Positions 1 to 8,736 of a stretch of DNA of 64,000 nt are shown here, piece by piece. Location: the NCBI RefSeq assembly GCF_900186865.1, contig NZ_LT906480.1, positions 4,358,001-4,422,000 of the forward strand. The letters are read 5' to 3'. The stretch comes from Stenotrophomonas maltophilia (lineage in GTDB: Bacteria > Pseudomonadota > Gammaproteobacteria > Xanthomonadales > Xanthomonadaceae). The notes beneath the pieces were generated by a model. It saw only the letters and a list, made by a program, of their open reading frames with translations, was not told the origin of the DNA and ran no database searches. The first letter of the stretch is position 1; the number at the start of each line of letters is the position of its first letter. The translations under genes and the position numbers were made by a program.

Positions 1-198
1 GGCGACCTGGCGCGCTTCAGCGTTGGCCTCGCTGGTCATGGTCTGGCGCGAGGCATCGATCAGGCTGGCACTGGCCTGGCGATAGATCAGGAACGCCGTC
101 AGGCCGAAGCACAGCAGCGCGATGACGGCGGTGCCCAGCATCAGCTTGTGGGCGATGCTGCCCGGGCGGCGGGCAGCGGCGGAACGGGAAGAAGGCAT
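1..198 (-). CDS. Methyl-accepting chemotaxis protein, N-terminal part (truncated by window edge)
   Basis: Sixty-six codons run from an ATG at 198 to the first base of the window without a stop. Residues 1-18 are basic and cytoplasmic, residues 20-39 form one hydrophobic segment, and the sequence then continues as a helical, polar chain (RQASASLIDASRQTMTSEA). That layout is the start of a membrane chemoreceptor with a periplasmic sensor domain (Cache type is common), which passes ligand binding to CheA/CheW. The signalling domain lies outside the window, so the family call rests on the N-terminus alone and another membrane sensor, such as a diguanylate cyclase or histidine kinase, is possible. 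Confidence 0.6.
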   Translation of the reverse strand, partial: MPSSRSAAARRPGSIAHKLMLGTAVIALLCFGLTAFLIYRQASASLIDASRQTMTSEANAEARQVA

Positions 199-408
199 GG
201 AGGGGTCCGCAAGGCAGTTCAGGACGACCGGCACCGGGAGGGCACCGCGCAGGCGCGCGATCCGTCGCGCAGGCCACCGGCCGCCGGGACCCGCCCGGCG
301 CAGGAAGCGCACCGGGTTAGCGGCCGCCTGCCAACGAGGTTGAGGCGACCGGCCTACACATTCCTGAATCCACTCAGGGACGGGACAGAGGATCCGTCCC
401 CGCGTCCC

Positions 409-1302
409 CTATTCGGCCACCCGATCCTTGATCCACTCCGCGCGTGGCAACACCTCGATGCTGCCTGCGGCGTACTGCTGCAGCACGGCGTCCGGCCCGA
501 AACGCGGCTGCCACCCCAGCTCCCTGCGGATGCGGGCGCTGTCGTAGACGCGGTCGACGCTCAGCGGCAATGGCCAGCCGCGGCGCTCGAACTCGGCCAG
601 CAGCTGCGGTACGCGCCGGGCCAGTACGTTGCGCGGCTGGGTGGCCAGCTCGAGGCAATCCTCGCGACGGAACGGGGTCGCGGCGCAGGCGATGTAGCGG
701 GCGAAGGCCGGCCCCTCATCCAGCAGCAGCGCGGCATGGGCACTGGCCACGTCACGGGCGTCGATCCCACGATGCAACCGGAACATCGCCATCCGTTCCG
801 GCGGTTCCGGGAAGCAGCGCCCCATCCGCAGCACGCGCACCCCGAAGTCCGGTGCGGCGGCAGCTTCAGCCAGGGCCTCGGCCTGCAGCTTGCTGCGGTG
901 GTAGATCGTTCGCGGCAGCGGCTCGGTATCCTCATCGATCCAGCGGCATCCCCCTGCCATCACCGCGTGGCCGTACAGCGCGGTGGTACTGGTCAACACG
1001 AACCGCCGCGCGCCTGCCTCGCGCGCCGCCTGCAGCAGGTGCGCAGTCGCGTCCACGTTGATCTGCTGGAACACCGCGTCCGGTACCAGGCCCACGTGTG
1101 GCGCATGCAGGGCCGCGGTATGGATGACCGCGTCGACGCCCTGCACCGCGCGCACGACGGCTTGATGATCGGTGACATCGGCAATGATGCGCGTGGTGGC
1201 AAACGGACTGCGGTCCAGACCCACCACTTCATGGGCAGCCGCCAGCGCGCCGAAGATCGCGCGCCCGATCCGCCCGGAACTGCCGGTCAACAGAATCTTC
1301 AT
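409..1302 (-). CDS. NAD-dependent epimerase/dehydratase family protein (extended SDR)
   Basis: A 297-residue extended short-chain dehydrogenase, the family that acts on nucleotide sugars or related alcohols with bound NAD(P). The dinucleotide motif TGSSGRIG lies at residues 6-13 and the catalytic pair at Tyr134 and Lys138 (YHRSK), with Ser/Thr residues near 105-107. Length is normal for UDP-glucose 4-epimerase-like enzymes. I chose the ATG at 1302 because family members start with MKILLTG; an in-frame ATG at 1311 would add three residues. It stands alone between the chemoreceptor and a poor region, so context does not give the substrate. The fold is certain, the reaction is not. Confidence 0.85.
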   Translation of the reverse strand: MKILLTGSSGRIGRAIFGALAAAHEVVGLDRSPFATTRIIADVTDHQAVVRAVQGVDAVIHTAALHAPHVGLVPDAVFQQINVDATAHLLQAAREAGARRFVLTSTTALYGHAVMAGGCRWIDEDTEPLPRTIYHRSKLQAEALAEAAAAPDFGVRVLRMGRCFPEPPERMAMFRLHRGIDARDVASAHAALLLDEGPAFARYIACAATPFRREDCLELATQPRNVLARRVPQLLAEFERRGWPLPLSVDRVYDSARIRRELGWQPRFGPDAVLQQYAAGSIEVLPRAEWIKDRVAE

Positions 1303-1802
1303 TGAGTCCATTCACTCGAAGCGCCCGGGAACTACCGGGATGCTTCGATTCTAGGCATGCAACGGAACATCTGCGATAGGACGACCGCGCAACTGTGCGT
1401 TCATCCTGACGACTTCGGCGGAGCCAGCAGTTGACGCGCGATGGAGAGTGGATCGTCGCCGCCTGCCGCGTGGGGCGCGACACCGGTCCGTTCGCCGTTG
1501 CCACCGGTGCGCAGTCTGATCGGTTGCCGGTCCGGAACGCTGATCTGATAGCCATCGGGCAGCAGCACAGGATCATCGAACATATGTGCGGCACCGCCAC
1601 TGCGGCCGCCGGCGTTGCCGCACATCCGAGGGCCGGCAGTGAATACGCGACGAATGCGGCCGCCGGGCCGGCTGCGTGATCATCCCGGTGCGCAGGGCGC
1701 GTGAAAACCGGGGCGAAGATAGCGACCTGGACTTAGCGTGCGATGGCCAAGCATGGACGCCGTCGTCCACGAAGGCGGCGTCCACACTGCAGGAGATTTC
1801 AC
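1303..1802. other. 500-base stretch without a convincing gene
   Basis: The interval between the epimerase-like gene and the KGG gene has no recognisable RNA or repeat. Its only candidate is the weak minus-strand frame at 1401-1625 listed separately. A ribosome-binding site for the KGG gene (AGGAG, 1791-1795) closes the interval. Confidence 0.5.
1401..1625 (-). CDS. Possible small hypothetical protein
   Basis: A 74-codon frame that can only start at the ATG at 1625, because a TGA precedes it in frame. The product (…HMFDDPVLLPDGYQISVPDRQ…) has a plausible folded-protein composition but no signal peptide in its own frame. The neighbouring minus-strand frame just upstream encodes a stretch resembling a secretion signal ending in LPALGC, without a start codon. 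This could be a small lipoprotein gene broken by one frameshift, or chance. I do not recognise a family. Confidence 0.25.
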   Translation of the reverse strand: MCGNAGGRSGGAAHMFDDPVLLPDGYQISVPDRQPIRLRTGGNGERTGVAPHAAGGDDPLSIARQLLAPPKSSG

Positions 1803-2108
1803 ATGACTGAGCAGAACCCGCGCAGCTCCAACCGGGGCTTCGCCTCGATGGACCAGGACAAACAGCGCGCGATCGCCGCCAAGGGCGGGCGCGCGGCACA
1901 TGCCTCCGGCAATGCGCACGAATTCAGTCCGGCCGAAGCACGTGTCGCAGGCCGCAAGGGCGGCGAAGCGATCAGCCGCGACCGCCAGCACATGGCCACG
2001 ATCGGACGCGAAGGTGGACACGCACGCCACGCCAACGCGCGCCAGCAGCAACAACAGCCTCAGGCGATCGAACGCACGGCAGAGGACCCGCAACGCCAGC
2101 AGGGCTGA
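1803..2108 (+). CDS. KGG-repeat stress-induced protein
   Basis: A 101-residue, very hydrophilic protein with three copies of the (K/R)(G/E)G motif typical of the bacterial KGG (stress-induced) family: AAKGGRAAH, AGRKGGEAIS and IGREGGHARH. These proteins resemble plant LEA-type hydrophilins and are usually induced by general stress; E. coli YciG is the best-known relative. The tail (residues 80-101) is Gln-rich and probably disordered. The ATG at 1803 follows an AGGAG eight bases upstream, which favours it over an in-frame upstream ATG at 1743. It converges on the efflux gene with a 10-base gap. Family call is firm, molecular role is not known. Confidence 0.85.
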   Translation: MTEQNPRSSNRGFASMDQDKQRAIAAKGGRAAHASGNAHEFSPAEARVAGRKGGEAISRDRQHMATIGREGGHARHANARQQQQQPQAIERTAEDPQRQQG

Positions 2109-2118
2109 ATGCTGCGCG

Positions 2119-3591
2119 TCAAGCCGATGCACGCTGCCGATGCAGCCCAAGCGCCGCAAGCAGGGCCAGCGCACCCGCCACCGCCATCGCCCAACCGAAC
2201 CCGCTGGCCATCGCACTGCGGTACCAGGTCAGCACCTGCGGCGTGGCGTGCATCGAGCCCGGGTGCAGGATCAGTTCACGCGCCTGCGCAACAAGCCGCT
2301 GCTGCCCTGCGGCCTGTGCGCAGGCGGTGAACTGCTGTACGGCACGCTGGCCCATCAGGCTGCCCATCAGCGCGATGCCCAGGCTCATGCCTGCCTGGCG
2401 CAGCGCGTTCATCGTGGCTGACGCGATACCTGCGCGTTCGGCCGGTGCGTTGGCCATGATCGCCATGCCGGTCGCCGGCACCGCCAGCCCCATTCCAATG
2501 CCAAGCAGCATCAGCACGGCAGTGGCATAAGCGCGCGAAGTAGCCGGTTCGAACGTGGCCATTGCGCACAGCGCCACACCGGCCAGGACGTAGCCCAGCA
2601 CCAGCGCGGCATGCAGCCCGAGGCGGGCAACCAGGCGCCCGAACAACAGCGAGACAACACCCATCAACAGGAACTGGGGAGCCAGCTGCGAGCCTGCCAG
2701 CGCGGCGCTGTGCCCCTGTGCCTGCTGGAAGAAAAGCGACAGGAAGAACAGGCTCGCGTAGGCGGTGAAGCCCAGCACGAACGAGGCCAGGTTGAGCATG
2801 CGGAAGCGACCGTCGGCGAACAGGTCCAGCGGCAGCAGTGGCCGTGCCACCCGCCGCTCGACGATGCCGAACAGGATCAGCCCCGCAATTGCGGCGCCCA
2901 GCGCCAGAAGCGTCACCGGGGCCAGCAGGCCCTGCTCGCCGATCGCGATCAGGCCATAGCACAGCGTGCCCAGTGCACCGATGCTGAGCAGCTGCCCGGC
3001 CGGATCCAGCGCGGCGTGCTGCGGGTGCCGTCGCTCGGCGATACTCCAGGCGCCAAGCACAAACGCCAGCAGCCCCAAAGGCAGGTTGATCAGGAAGATG
3101 CTGGGCCAGCCGGCCCGCTGCACCAGCGCACCGCCGAGCAACGGGCCAAGCACCAGGCCCAGCGCGCTGAAGGCGGACCAGCCACCGATCACGCGTGCAC
3201 GCTGGCCCGGATCGGGAAATGCGTGACTCAGGATCGGCATCGCACTGGGAATCAACAGCGCACCTGCCACGCCCTGCACCGCGCGCCCGGCAACCAGGGT
3301 CGAAAGGTCCTTGGCGCAGGCGCACAGCAGCGAGCCCATGGTAAAGGTGGCGACGCTCAGCAGCCACATCCGCCGATGACCGTAGCGATCCCCCAACGGA
3401 CCGGCCGACAGCATCAGCGCCGACAGTGCGATCGCATAGGCGTTGATCACCCATTGCAGGCCCGCCATGTCGGTCTGCAGCGCCTGCTGCAGGGTTGGCA
3501 GGGCCACGTTGACGATGCTGATGTCCAGCGAAGCGAGGAATGTACCGAGGTAGGCCGCCAGCACCAGGGCGGGCCGTTGGAGGCGTCTCAT
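2119..3591 (-). CDS. MFS efflux transporter, DHA2 (EmrB/QacA-like)
   Basis: A 490-residue major-facilitator protein of the drug:H+ antiporter-2 type, predicted to have 14 membrane helices and to sit in the inner membrane. Helix 1 carries LASLDISIVNVALPT, the loop 2-3 motif A reads GPLGDRYGHRRM, and the helix 5 motif VLGPLLGGAL is the antiporter motif C. It is divergent from the TetR gene at 3718, with two 13-bp operator-like sites between them, which is the standard arrangement for a drug- or stress-inducible pump held off by its regulator. No membrane-fusion partner (EmrA-like) is adjacent, so it may export into the periplasm alone. The substrate cannot be told from the sequence. Confidence 0.92.
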   Translation of the reverse strand: MRRLQRPALVLAAYLGTFLASLDISIVNVALPTLQQALQTDMAGLQWVINAYAIALSALMLSAGPLGDRYGHRRMWLLSVATFTMGSLLCACAKDLSTLVAGRAVQGVAGALLIPSAMPILSHAFPDPGQRARVIGGWSAFSALGLVLGPLLGGALVQRAGWPSIFLINLPLGLLAFVLGAWSIAERRHPQHAALDPAGQLLSIGALGTLCYGLIAIGEQGLLAPVTLLALGAAIAGLILFGIVERRVARPLLPLDLFADGRFRMLNLASFVLGFTAYASLFFLSLFFQQAQGHSAALAGSQLAPQFLLMGVVSLLFGRLVARLGLHAALVLGYVLAGVALCAMATFEPATSRAYATAVLMLLGIGMGLAVPATGMAIMANAPAERAGIASATMNALRQAGMSLGIALMGSLMGQRAVQQFTACAQAAGQQRLVAQARELILHPGSMHATPQVLTWYRSAMASGFGWAMAVAGALALLAALGLHRQRASA

Positions 3592-3630
3592 GCGTGGATC
3601 CGGGGGGAGGATGTGCGCGCATCCTATCGA

Positions 3631-3667
3631 CTGACTGACCGTCGGTCAATGACTGGCGGTCAGTCAG
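3631..3667. promoter_or_regulatory. Twin TetR-type operator between efflux gene and tetR
   Basis: A perfect 10-bp inverted repeat (CTGACTGACC at 3631-3640, GGTCAGTCAG at 3658-3667) encloses two 13-bp pseudo-palindromes in tandem: TGACCGTCGGTCA at 3636-3648 and TGACTGGCGGTCA at 3650-3662. Two half-overlapping operators 14 bp apart fit a TetR-family repressor binding as two dimers, and the position suits control of both divergent genes. Site identity is seen; binding by the adjacent regulator is inferred. Confidence 0.8.
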
Positions 3668-3717
3668 TGCGCAGGGGCAGCTAGAATGGCGTCCGTCACA
3701 CCCGGATACCGCCCACC

Positions 3718-4347
3718 ATGCAGACCCCAGCTGTCGCCAGGCCTCGCACCAAGCCCGCCGAAACCCGCCAGGAGGAACTGATGGACGCCGCGCAGGCGTT
3801 GTTCCTTTCGCAGGGCGTGGACGCCACCACCATCAGCGACATCGTCGCCGCGGCCGACGTGGCCAAGGGCACTTTCTATACCTATTTCGCCTCCCGCACC
3901 GAGATCCTGCAGGCGCTGGCGCAGCGCTACACGCGGCAGTTCATGGACGAGGTCGAGCAGGCAGTGCAGCAGCACCCTGCCGGTGATGGCGCAGCGCGCC
4001 TGCGCGCCTGGATCCGCGCCAACATCGAGATCTACGCGCGCACCCACGCGTTGCATGACGTGGTGTACGCCAACCATCACCACCACCAGCGGGGCAATGC
4101 CGAGCGCAATGCGATCCAGCAGCAGCTGCTGGGCATCCTCGAAGCGGGCAACGCAGCCGGACTGTGGCAACTGCCTGCTCCACAGGTCACCGCCTCGTTG
4201 ATCTATGCCGGCGTGCACGGTGCCACCGACGACCTGATCGCCACACCCGCACAGGATGCCGATGCCTTCATCGCCGCTGTGGAAGCGGATTGCCTGCGCA
4301 TGGTCGGCGTTCCGGCAGCGCCGACGCGCAGCGGCAGACGCCGCTGA
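3718..4347 (+). CDS. TetR/AcrR family transcriptional regulator
   Basis: A 209-residue TetR-family repressor. The helix-turn-helix spans about residues 36-57 (TTISDIVAAADVAKGTFYTYF), ending in the family-typical GTFYTYF. The remaining helices form the ligand-binding and dimer domain and contain an unusual run of His (ANHHHHQRG). It is divergent from the DHA2 efflux gene, and the intergenic region carries two palindromic sites. The simplest reading is that a toxic ligand of the pump releases this repressor from those sites. Confidence 0.92.
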   Translation: MQTPAVARPRTKPAETRQEELMDAAQALFLSQGVDATTISDIVAAADVAKGTFYTYFASRTEILQALAQRYTRQFMDEVEQAVQQHPAGDGAARLRAWIRANIEIYARTHALHDVVYANHHHHQRGNAERNAIQQQLLGILEAGNAAGLWQLPAPQVTASLIYAGVHGATDDLIATPAQDADAFIAAVEADCLRMVGVPAAPTRSGRRR

Positions 4348-4362
4348 CGCAACGCTTCCCGC

Positions 4363-4713
4363 TCAGGTGTGGGCGAGAATGTTCAACAGCCGCCCGAACG
4401 GGTCGCGGACGAAGAAACGACGCACTCCCCAAGGCTCGTCGGCAGGGCCATACTCCAGCGGGATGCCGGCCGCGTGCATGCGCTCCAGCACCTGCTGCAG
4501 GTCGTCCACTTCGATCGACAGATCGGGCACCGCGGTGCCGGAACCCCCTTCGCTGGCAAAGCTCACCTGCGCCAGCGCACTGCCCTGCCCGCCATGGGTG
4601 ACGATCCAGCCATGATCCATCACCACCGGCATGCCCAGCAGCCCGCCATAGAACGCTGCGGCACGCGCCGGGTCGGGCGTGGCGATGTTGGCGACAATAC
4701 GTTTGACGGCCAT
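4363..4713 (-). CDS. VOC (glyoxalase/bleomycin-resistance fold) family protein
   Basis: A 116-residue single-domain vicinal-oxygen-chelate protein made of two βαβββ modules. The first reads NIATPDPARAAAFYGGLLGM and the second LSIEVDDLQQVLERMHAAG… then FVRDPFGRLLNIL, the DP(F/D)G motif common in this superfamily. Members may be metal-dependent lyases, dioxygenases or drug-binding proteins, and the sequence alone does not decide. It lies tail-to-tail with the TetR gene, 15 bases apart, and has no obvious operon partner. Confidence 0.85.
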   Translation of the reverse strand: MAVKRIVANIATPDPARAAAFYGGLLGMPVVMDHGWIVTHGGQGSALAQVSFASEGGSGTAVPDLSIEVDDLQQVLERMHAAGIPLEYGPADEPWGVRRFFVRDPFGRLLNILAHT

Positions 4714-4821
4714 GTGCAGCGGCTCCGGTGCGACTTCCCATCCTCGCCGCTGCGTGCATGGCCCGCAAGCGGGCTCGGGCCAGATGCCCGCATCGCCATC
4801 TGAGGCGATCGCTGGAACAGA

Positions 4822-4846
4822 AGAGCCCCGTCGATGACGGGGCTCT
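4822..4846. terminator. Hairpin, probable terminator
   Basis: A perfect 11-bp stem (AGAGCCCCGTC at 4822-4832 with GACGGGGCTCT at 4836-4846) closed by a three-base loop. It lies just downstream of the minus-strand six-cysteine gene that ends at 4870. No clear T-run follows on either strand, so it may act as an mRNA 3' stabiliser or weak terminator. Confidence 0.55.
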
Positions 4847-4869
4847 GCGTAAGGCTCAAACGGCGCGAC

Positions 4870-5070
4870 TCACACGCCCATGCACAGATCGACCACGCAG
4901 GTGTTGTACGCCTGCTGGCATTCACCGGCATCGGTGCCACTGGCCAGGCACATCTGATAAGCCCGCCAGCACGGCTGGTCGCAGGGCTCGACCGGCCCTG
5001 CCACTGCCACCGAACCGGTACACGCCAACGCGAATACCGCCACTGCGATCACCTTCCTGACAACACGCAT
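4870..5070 (-). CDS. Small secreted six-cysteine protein, unknown function
   Basis: A 66-residue product with a basic N-terminus, a hydrophobic stretch (VIAVAVFALACTGSVAVAG) and a mature part of about 42 residues with six cysteines spaced C-x3-C-x6-C-x9-C-x6-C-x4-C. That spacing suggests a compact helical fold held by three disulfides in the periplasm or outside the cell. FALAC could also be a weak lipobox, making it a lipoprotein. I chose the ATG at 5070 because AAGGAG lies eight bases upstream; a GTG at 5079 and an ATG at 5076 are too close to that site. A strong hairpin follows the gene. I recognise no family. Confidence 0.7.
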   Translation of the reverse strand: MRVVRKVIAVAVFALACTGSVAVAGPVEPCDQPCWRAYQMCLASGTDAGECQQAYNTCVVDLCMGV

Positions 5071-5258
5071 CGCCATCACTCCTTGATAAGCCTGGTGAGC
5101 CCAGGCCGGCCCACGTTAGCGAGGACACGGGGAGACGAAGTGAAGCCCACTGTCACGCACACTTAACCTGTTCACAATTCTCCTTTCACATGCATGGGGG
5201 ATGTCGCCACGGATTGGCGTTAACGGCCTTGTTGCCCGTCCACCAAGGAAGTTGCCCG

Positions 5259-8200
5259 ATGAATCACCCGCTGCACGGCCGTTCGTCCCACTCCCGCTCC
5301 CGCTCCCCGCTGCACAGCCGCCTCGCGCTGGCCGTGTCCAGCTCCCTGTTGCTTGCCGCTGCCGCGCCCGCCATGGCCGGCGAGGCGCTGGACGCATGGC
5401 AGCAACAGCGCCAGCTGCAGGCGGCGTGGGCACAGCCCGCCGTCAGCGCGCCTGCAGCATCGACGGCCGCCATGCCTGCGGCAACCGCCACCGCCCTGCT
5501 CGGCAGTCCGGGCGATGCCGCCAGCTGGCGCAGCGATGAATTCAACGCCGACTGGGGCCTGGGTGCGATGGGGGCCGACCACGCGTATGCCCGCGGCCTG
5601 ACCGGCAGGGGCGTGCGCCTGGCGCTGTTCGACACCGGCTCGGCACTGGCTCACCCCGAATTCGCCGGCCGCAACACCTCCAGCATCACCATCGGCCCGA
5701 ACTGTGCGTCACCGGGAACCGTCGGCGGTACCGGCGCGTGCAGCCAGACACAGGGTGATCAACCGGGTATCAACTACTACACGCTCGGCGCGGGCGTGCC
5801 TGCTTCCCTGCAGGCCAACATCATTGCCGCAGGCCGTGAATGGGGTTTCCGCTATGCCGATCACGGCACGCATGTCCTCGGAACCATTGGCGCCAACCGC
5901 AATGGCACGGGGATGCACGGCGTCGCCTTCGGTGCAGATCTGACGACCGCCCGTGTATTTGGTGACACTTACTACGAATGGAGGCGCCAGGCGAGCGGAG
6001 GCTACCTGCCTGAAGCCGTGGAACGGACGGATCCCGATGGTGCCGCAAGGCTGGACATGTACGCGCAGCTGCAGGCACAAGGCGTGCGTGCCATCAATCA
6101 CAGCTGGGGCATCTCCACCCGCAACATGACCGTGGCCGCACTGGATGCCCAGTACGCACGCATCGGTGCCGGCTACGACGTATACGGAAGCATCTACAAG
6201 GACAGTGCGAACGCCCCCGCTTCGCAGTTGATCCAGGTCTGGTCGGCCGGCAATGGCAGCGGCGCCGTCGCCGGTATCACCGCGGCCCTGCCGCGCTGGA
6301 AGCCGGAGATCGAGCCCTACTGGCTGGCCGTCGCCAACGTTCGCCAGCCCAATACAGCCAATGGTGAAACCGACTACGTGATCAACGCAGGCTCGAGCAT
6401 CTGTGGCGCTGCCGCCAACTGGTGCATTTCCGCACCCGGCACGGCAATCCTCAGCACCATCGTTTCCGGTGACATCCAGGGACGGCTGGAGAAGACCGCA
6501 GACTACGTCCGTCTTCTCATCGACAGCCAGAATCCCACGTACGACTACGGCCTGAAGACCGGCACGTCCATGGCCGCCCCCCATATCACCGGCGCACTCG
6601 GCCTGTTGATGGAGCGCTTCCCCTACCTGGACAACGCCCAGGTGCGCGACGTCCTGCTGACCACCGCGCGCGATCTCGGTGCGGCAGGCGTCGACCCGAT
6701 CTACGGCTGGGGCATGGTTGACCTGCGCAGGGCCATCGAGGGCTATGGCTCGCTGCGCGTGGATACCAACGTGGTGATGAACCAGAGGGCCGGCGGCCTG
6801 AAGGTGTGGGAGGGCGATGCCTGGGACGACTGGACCAATGACATCGGCGGCCCCGGCACGCTGACCAAATCCGGCATCGGTTGGCTGCGCCTGAGCGGCG
6901 ACAACAGCTTCAACGGCGCGGTGCTGCGCGAGGGCACGCTGGAGTTGAACGGCAGCAACACCCTCACCTCGGCGGTCGATGTGCAAGGCGGCCGGTTCCT
7001 GCTCAACGGCAGCCTGGTCTCCACCGCACTCACCACCACCGGTGGCGTCAGCACGGTCAGCGCCAGCGGCGTTCTGAAGGACGGGAACCTGACCGTCAAT
7101 GGCGGCGTGGTGTCCTTCAATGGCATGCAGACCGGCGGCACCACCACGGTCGGCAGCAACGGCCTGCTGAAGGGTATCGGCACGTTGGGCAGCACCCGAG
7201 TGGACGGCACCATCGCGCCCGGCAATTCGATCGGCACGCTGACCATCAACGGCGACTACGTGCAGGGCGCGACCGGCGTCTACGCCGCCGAACTCGCGCC
7301 TGGCGGGCGCAGCGACCAGTTGCACGTGACCGGTACCGCCACCCTCGGCGGCACGCTGGTCGCGTTGCCGGAACCAGGCATCTACTATCTCGGCGAGCAG
7401 TTCAACTTCATCCGCGCTGACGGTGGCATCAACGGCCACTTCGCGAAAACCGACTTCAGCGCGTTCTCGCCGTTCCTGCAGTTCAGCCTCGCCTACGGCA
7501 CCAATGGCACCCGCATCGACGTGGCACGCGGTGCCTCGCTGGCCAGCGCCGCCACCACCCCGAACCAGCGCGCGGTGGCCGCCGCGGCGGACCTGCTGGC
7601 AATCAACCAGGGCCTGCCCAAGCCGCTGACCCAGCTGTTCCCGCAGCAGGTCGGCGGCGTGCTCGACGGCCTCAGCGGCGAACTGCACGCAGCCACGCCG
7701 CTCGCACTGGTGGAAGGCAGCCGCTACGTTCGCGATGCCGCGCTGTCCCGCCGTGCAGGTGCAGTCGCGCCAGGCGCCGATGCGGGCGACGCCACCGGCG
7801 CCTGGGTGCAGGCTCTGGGCAGCAACAGCAGGCTGGACGGCAACAGCAATACCGCCCGCACCGAAGCCAACAGCAACGGCCTGCTGGCCGGTATCGACCA
7901 CGAGTTCTCTGGCTGGCAGGTCGGCGTCCTGGCTGGCACCGGCCGCACCGACGTCAAGCAGCAGGCGCTTCGTGCCAAGTCGAAGATCGACAACACCCAC
8001 TTCGGTGCATATGCCAGTCACAACTGGGGCGGCCTCGGCCTGCGTGGCGGCGTCGCCTGGAGCAAGCACAAGGTGAAGAGCACCCGCGATGTCGACTTCG
8101 CAGGGTTCAGCGACAGCCTGAGCGCCCGCTACAACGCGCATACCCGCCAGGCCTTCATCGAAGCCGGCTACCGCTTTGGTGGCCCGGAGGCCGGGCTGGA

Positions 8201-8621
8201 ACCCTACCTGCAGGTCGCGCGCGTGGAGGTGGACCTGAAGCCGATCAACGAGCGCGGTGGTGCAGCCGCCCTGCACGGCAAGGTGGACGACACCGGCACC
8301 ACGATCGCCACCGCTGGCCTGCGCTTCGACAAGGGCCTGAAGGCATCATTCCAGCAGGACAGCTGGCTGCACCTGCGTGGGGGCGTGGGCTACCGCCGTG
8401 CCTCGGGTGACCGCCGCCAGCTGGCCGACCTCGCATTCGCCAACAGCAGCACCACCTTCGCGGTCGAAGGCGCCCCGATTGCCGACAGCGCCGTGCTGGC
8501 CGAGCTGGGGCTGTCGGCCTGGCTGACCCCGCGCCAGCAGCTGGAGCTGGGTTACAGCGGCCAGTACGGCAGTGAAAGCCGCGACCACAGCGCCAACATG
8601 CGCTGGTCGGTTCGTTTCTAG
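5259..8621 (+). CDS. Autotransporter subtilisin-like serine protease (S8)
   Basis: An 1120-residue type Va autotransporter. Residues 1-40 are a signal peptide ending AAPAMA. The S8 protease domain follows with its triad visible: Asp125 (LFDTGSA), His205 (DHGTHVLGT) and Ser437 (GTSMAAPH). From about residue 534 comes a passenger-associated repeat/β-helix (LTKSGIGWLRLSGDNSFNG), and roughly the last 280 residues form the 12-strand outer-membrane barrel, ending in the expected terminal Phe (RWSVRF). The ATG at 5259 is preceded by AAGGAAG; an upstream in-frame ATG at 5190 would spoil the signal peptide. It is monocistronic with a strong terminator. The protease is likely displayed on or released from the surface. 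It is larger than, and distinct from, the type II-secreted StmPr proteases. Confidence 0.93.
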   Translation: MNHPLHGRSSHSRSRSPLHSRLALAVSSSLLLAAAAPAMAGEALDAWQQQRQLQAAWAQPAVSAPAASTAAMPAATATALLGSPGDAASWRSDEFNADWGLGAMGADHAYARGLTGRGVRLALFDTGSALAHPEFAGRNTSSITIGPNCASPGTVGGTGACSQTQGDQPGINYYTLGAGVPASLQANIIAAGREWGFRYADHGTHVLGTIGANRNGTGMHGVAFGADLTTARVFGDTYYEWRRQASGGYLPEAVERTDPDGAARLDMYAQLQAQGVRAINHSWGISTRNMTVAALDAQYARIGAGYDVYGSIYKDSANAPASQLIQVWSAGNGSGAVAGITAALPRWKPEIEPYWLAVANVRQPNTANGETDYVINAGSSICGAAANWCISAPGTAILSTIVSGDIQGRLEKTADYVRLLIDSQNPTYDYGLKTGTSMAAPHITGALGLLMERFPYLDNAQVRDVLLTTARDLGAAGVDPIYGWGMVDLRRAIEGYGSLRVDTNVVMNQRAGGLKVWEGDAWDDWTNDIGGPGTLTKSGIGWLRLSGDNSFNGAVLREGTLELNGSNTLTSAVDVQGGRFLLNGSLVSTALTTTGGVSTVSASGVLKDGNLTVNGGVVSFNGMQTGGTTTVGSNGLLKGIGTLGSTRVDGTIAPGNSIGTLTINGDYVQGATGVYAAELAPGGRSDQLHVTGTATLGGTLVALPEPGIYYLGEQFNFIRADGGINGHFAKTDFSAFSPFLQFSLAYGTNGTRIDVARGASLASAATTPNQRAVAAAADLLAINQGLPKPLTQLFPQQVGGVLDGLSGELHAATPLALVEGSRYVRDAALSRRAGAVAPGADAGDATGAWVQALGSNSRLDGNSNTARTEANSNGLLAGIDHEFSGWQVGVLAGTGRTDVKQQALRAKSKIDNTHFGAYASHNWGGLGLRGGVAWSKHKVKSTRDVDFAGFSDSLSARYNAHTRQAFIEAGYRFGGPEAGLEPYLQVARVEVDLKPINERGGAAALHGKVDDTGTTIATAGLRFDKGLKASFQQDSWLHLRGGVGYRRASGDRRQLADLAFANSSTTFAVEGAPIADSAVLAELGLSAWLTPRQQLELGYSGQYGSESRDHSANMRWSVRF

Positions 8622-8643
8622 ACGCGTGTTCTCCTGACGGTTT

Positions 8644-8672
8644 GGGGCGGCCTCAGGGCCGCCCCCTTTTTA
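8644..8672 (+). terminator. Rho-independent terminator of the autotransporter gene
   Basis: A 9-bp GC stem (GGGGCGGCC at 8644-8652 with GGCCGCCCC at 8657-8665), four-base loop TCAG, then C and TTTTTAT. It lies 23 bases after the stop codon. Confidence 0.9.
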
Positions 8673-8736
8673 TCCACGCCCCAGGGCTGTGCGCGATACC
8701 CCAGGATCATCGCGTCCTGGATCCATCCGTGGAGCG

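Noticed and set aside
5709..8276. Long open frame on the strand opposite the autotransporter
   Set aside because: It lacks any domain pattern and arises from GC-rich third positions of the true gene. The plus-strand frame has catalytic triad, barrel and signal peptide.
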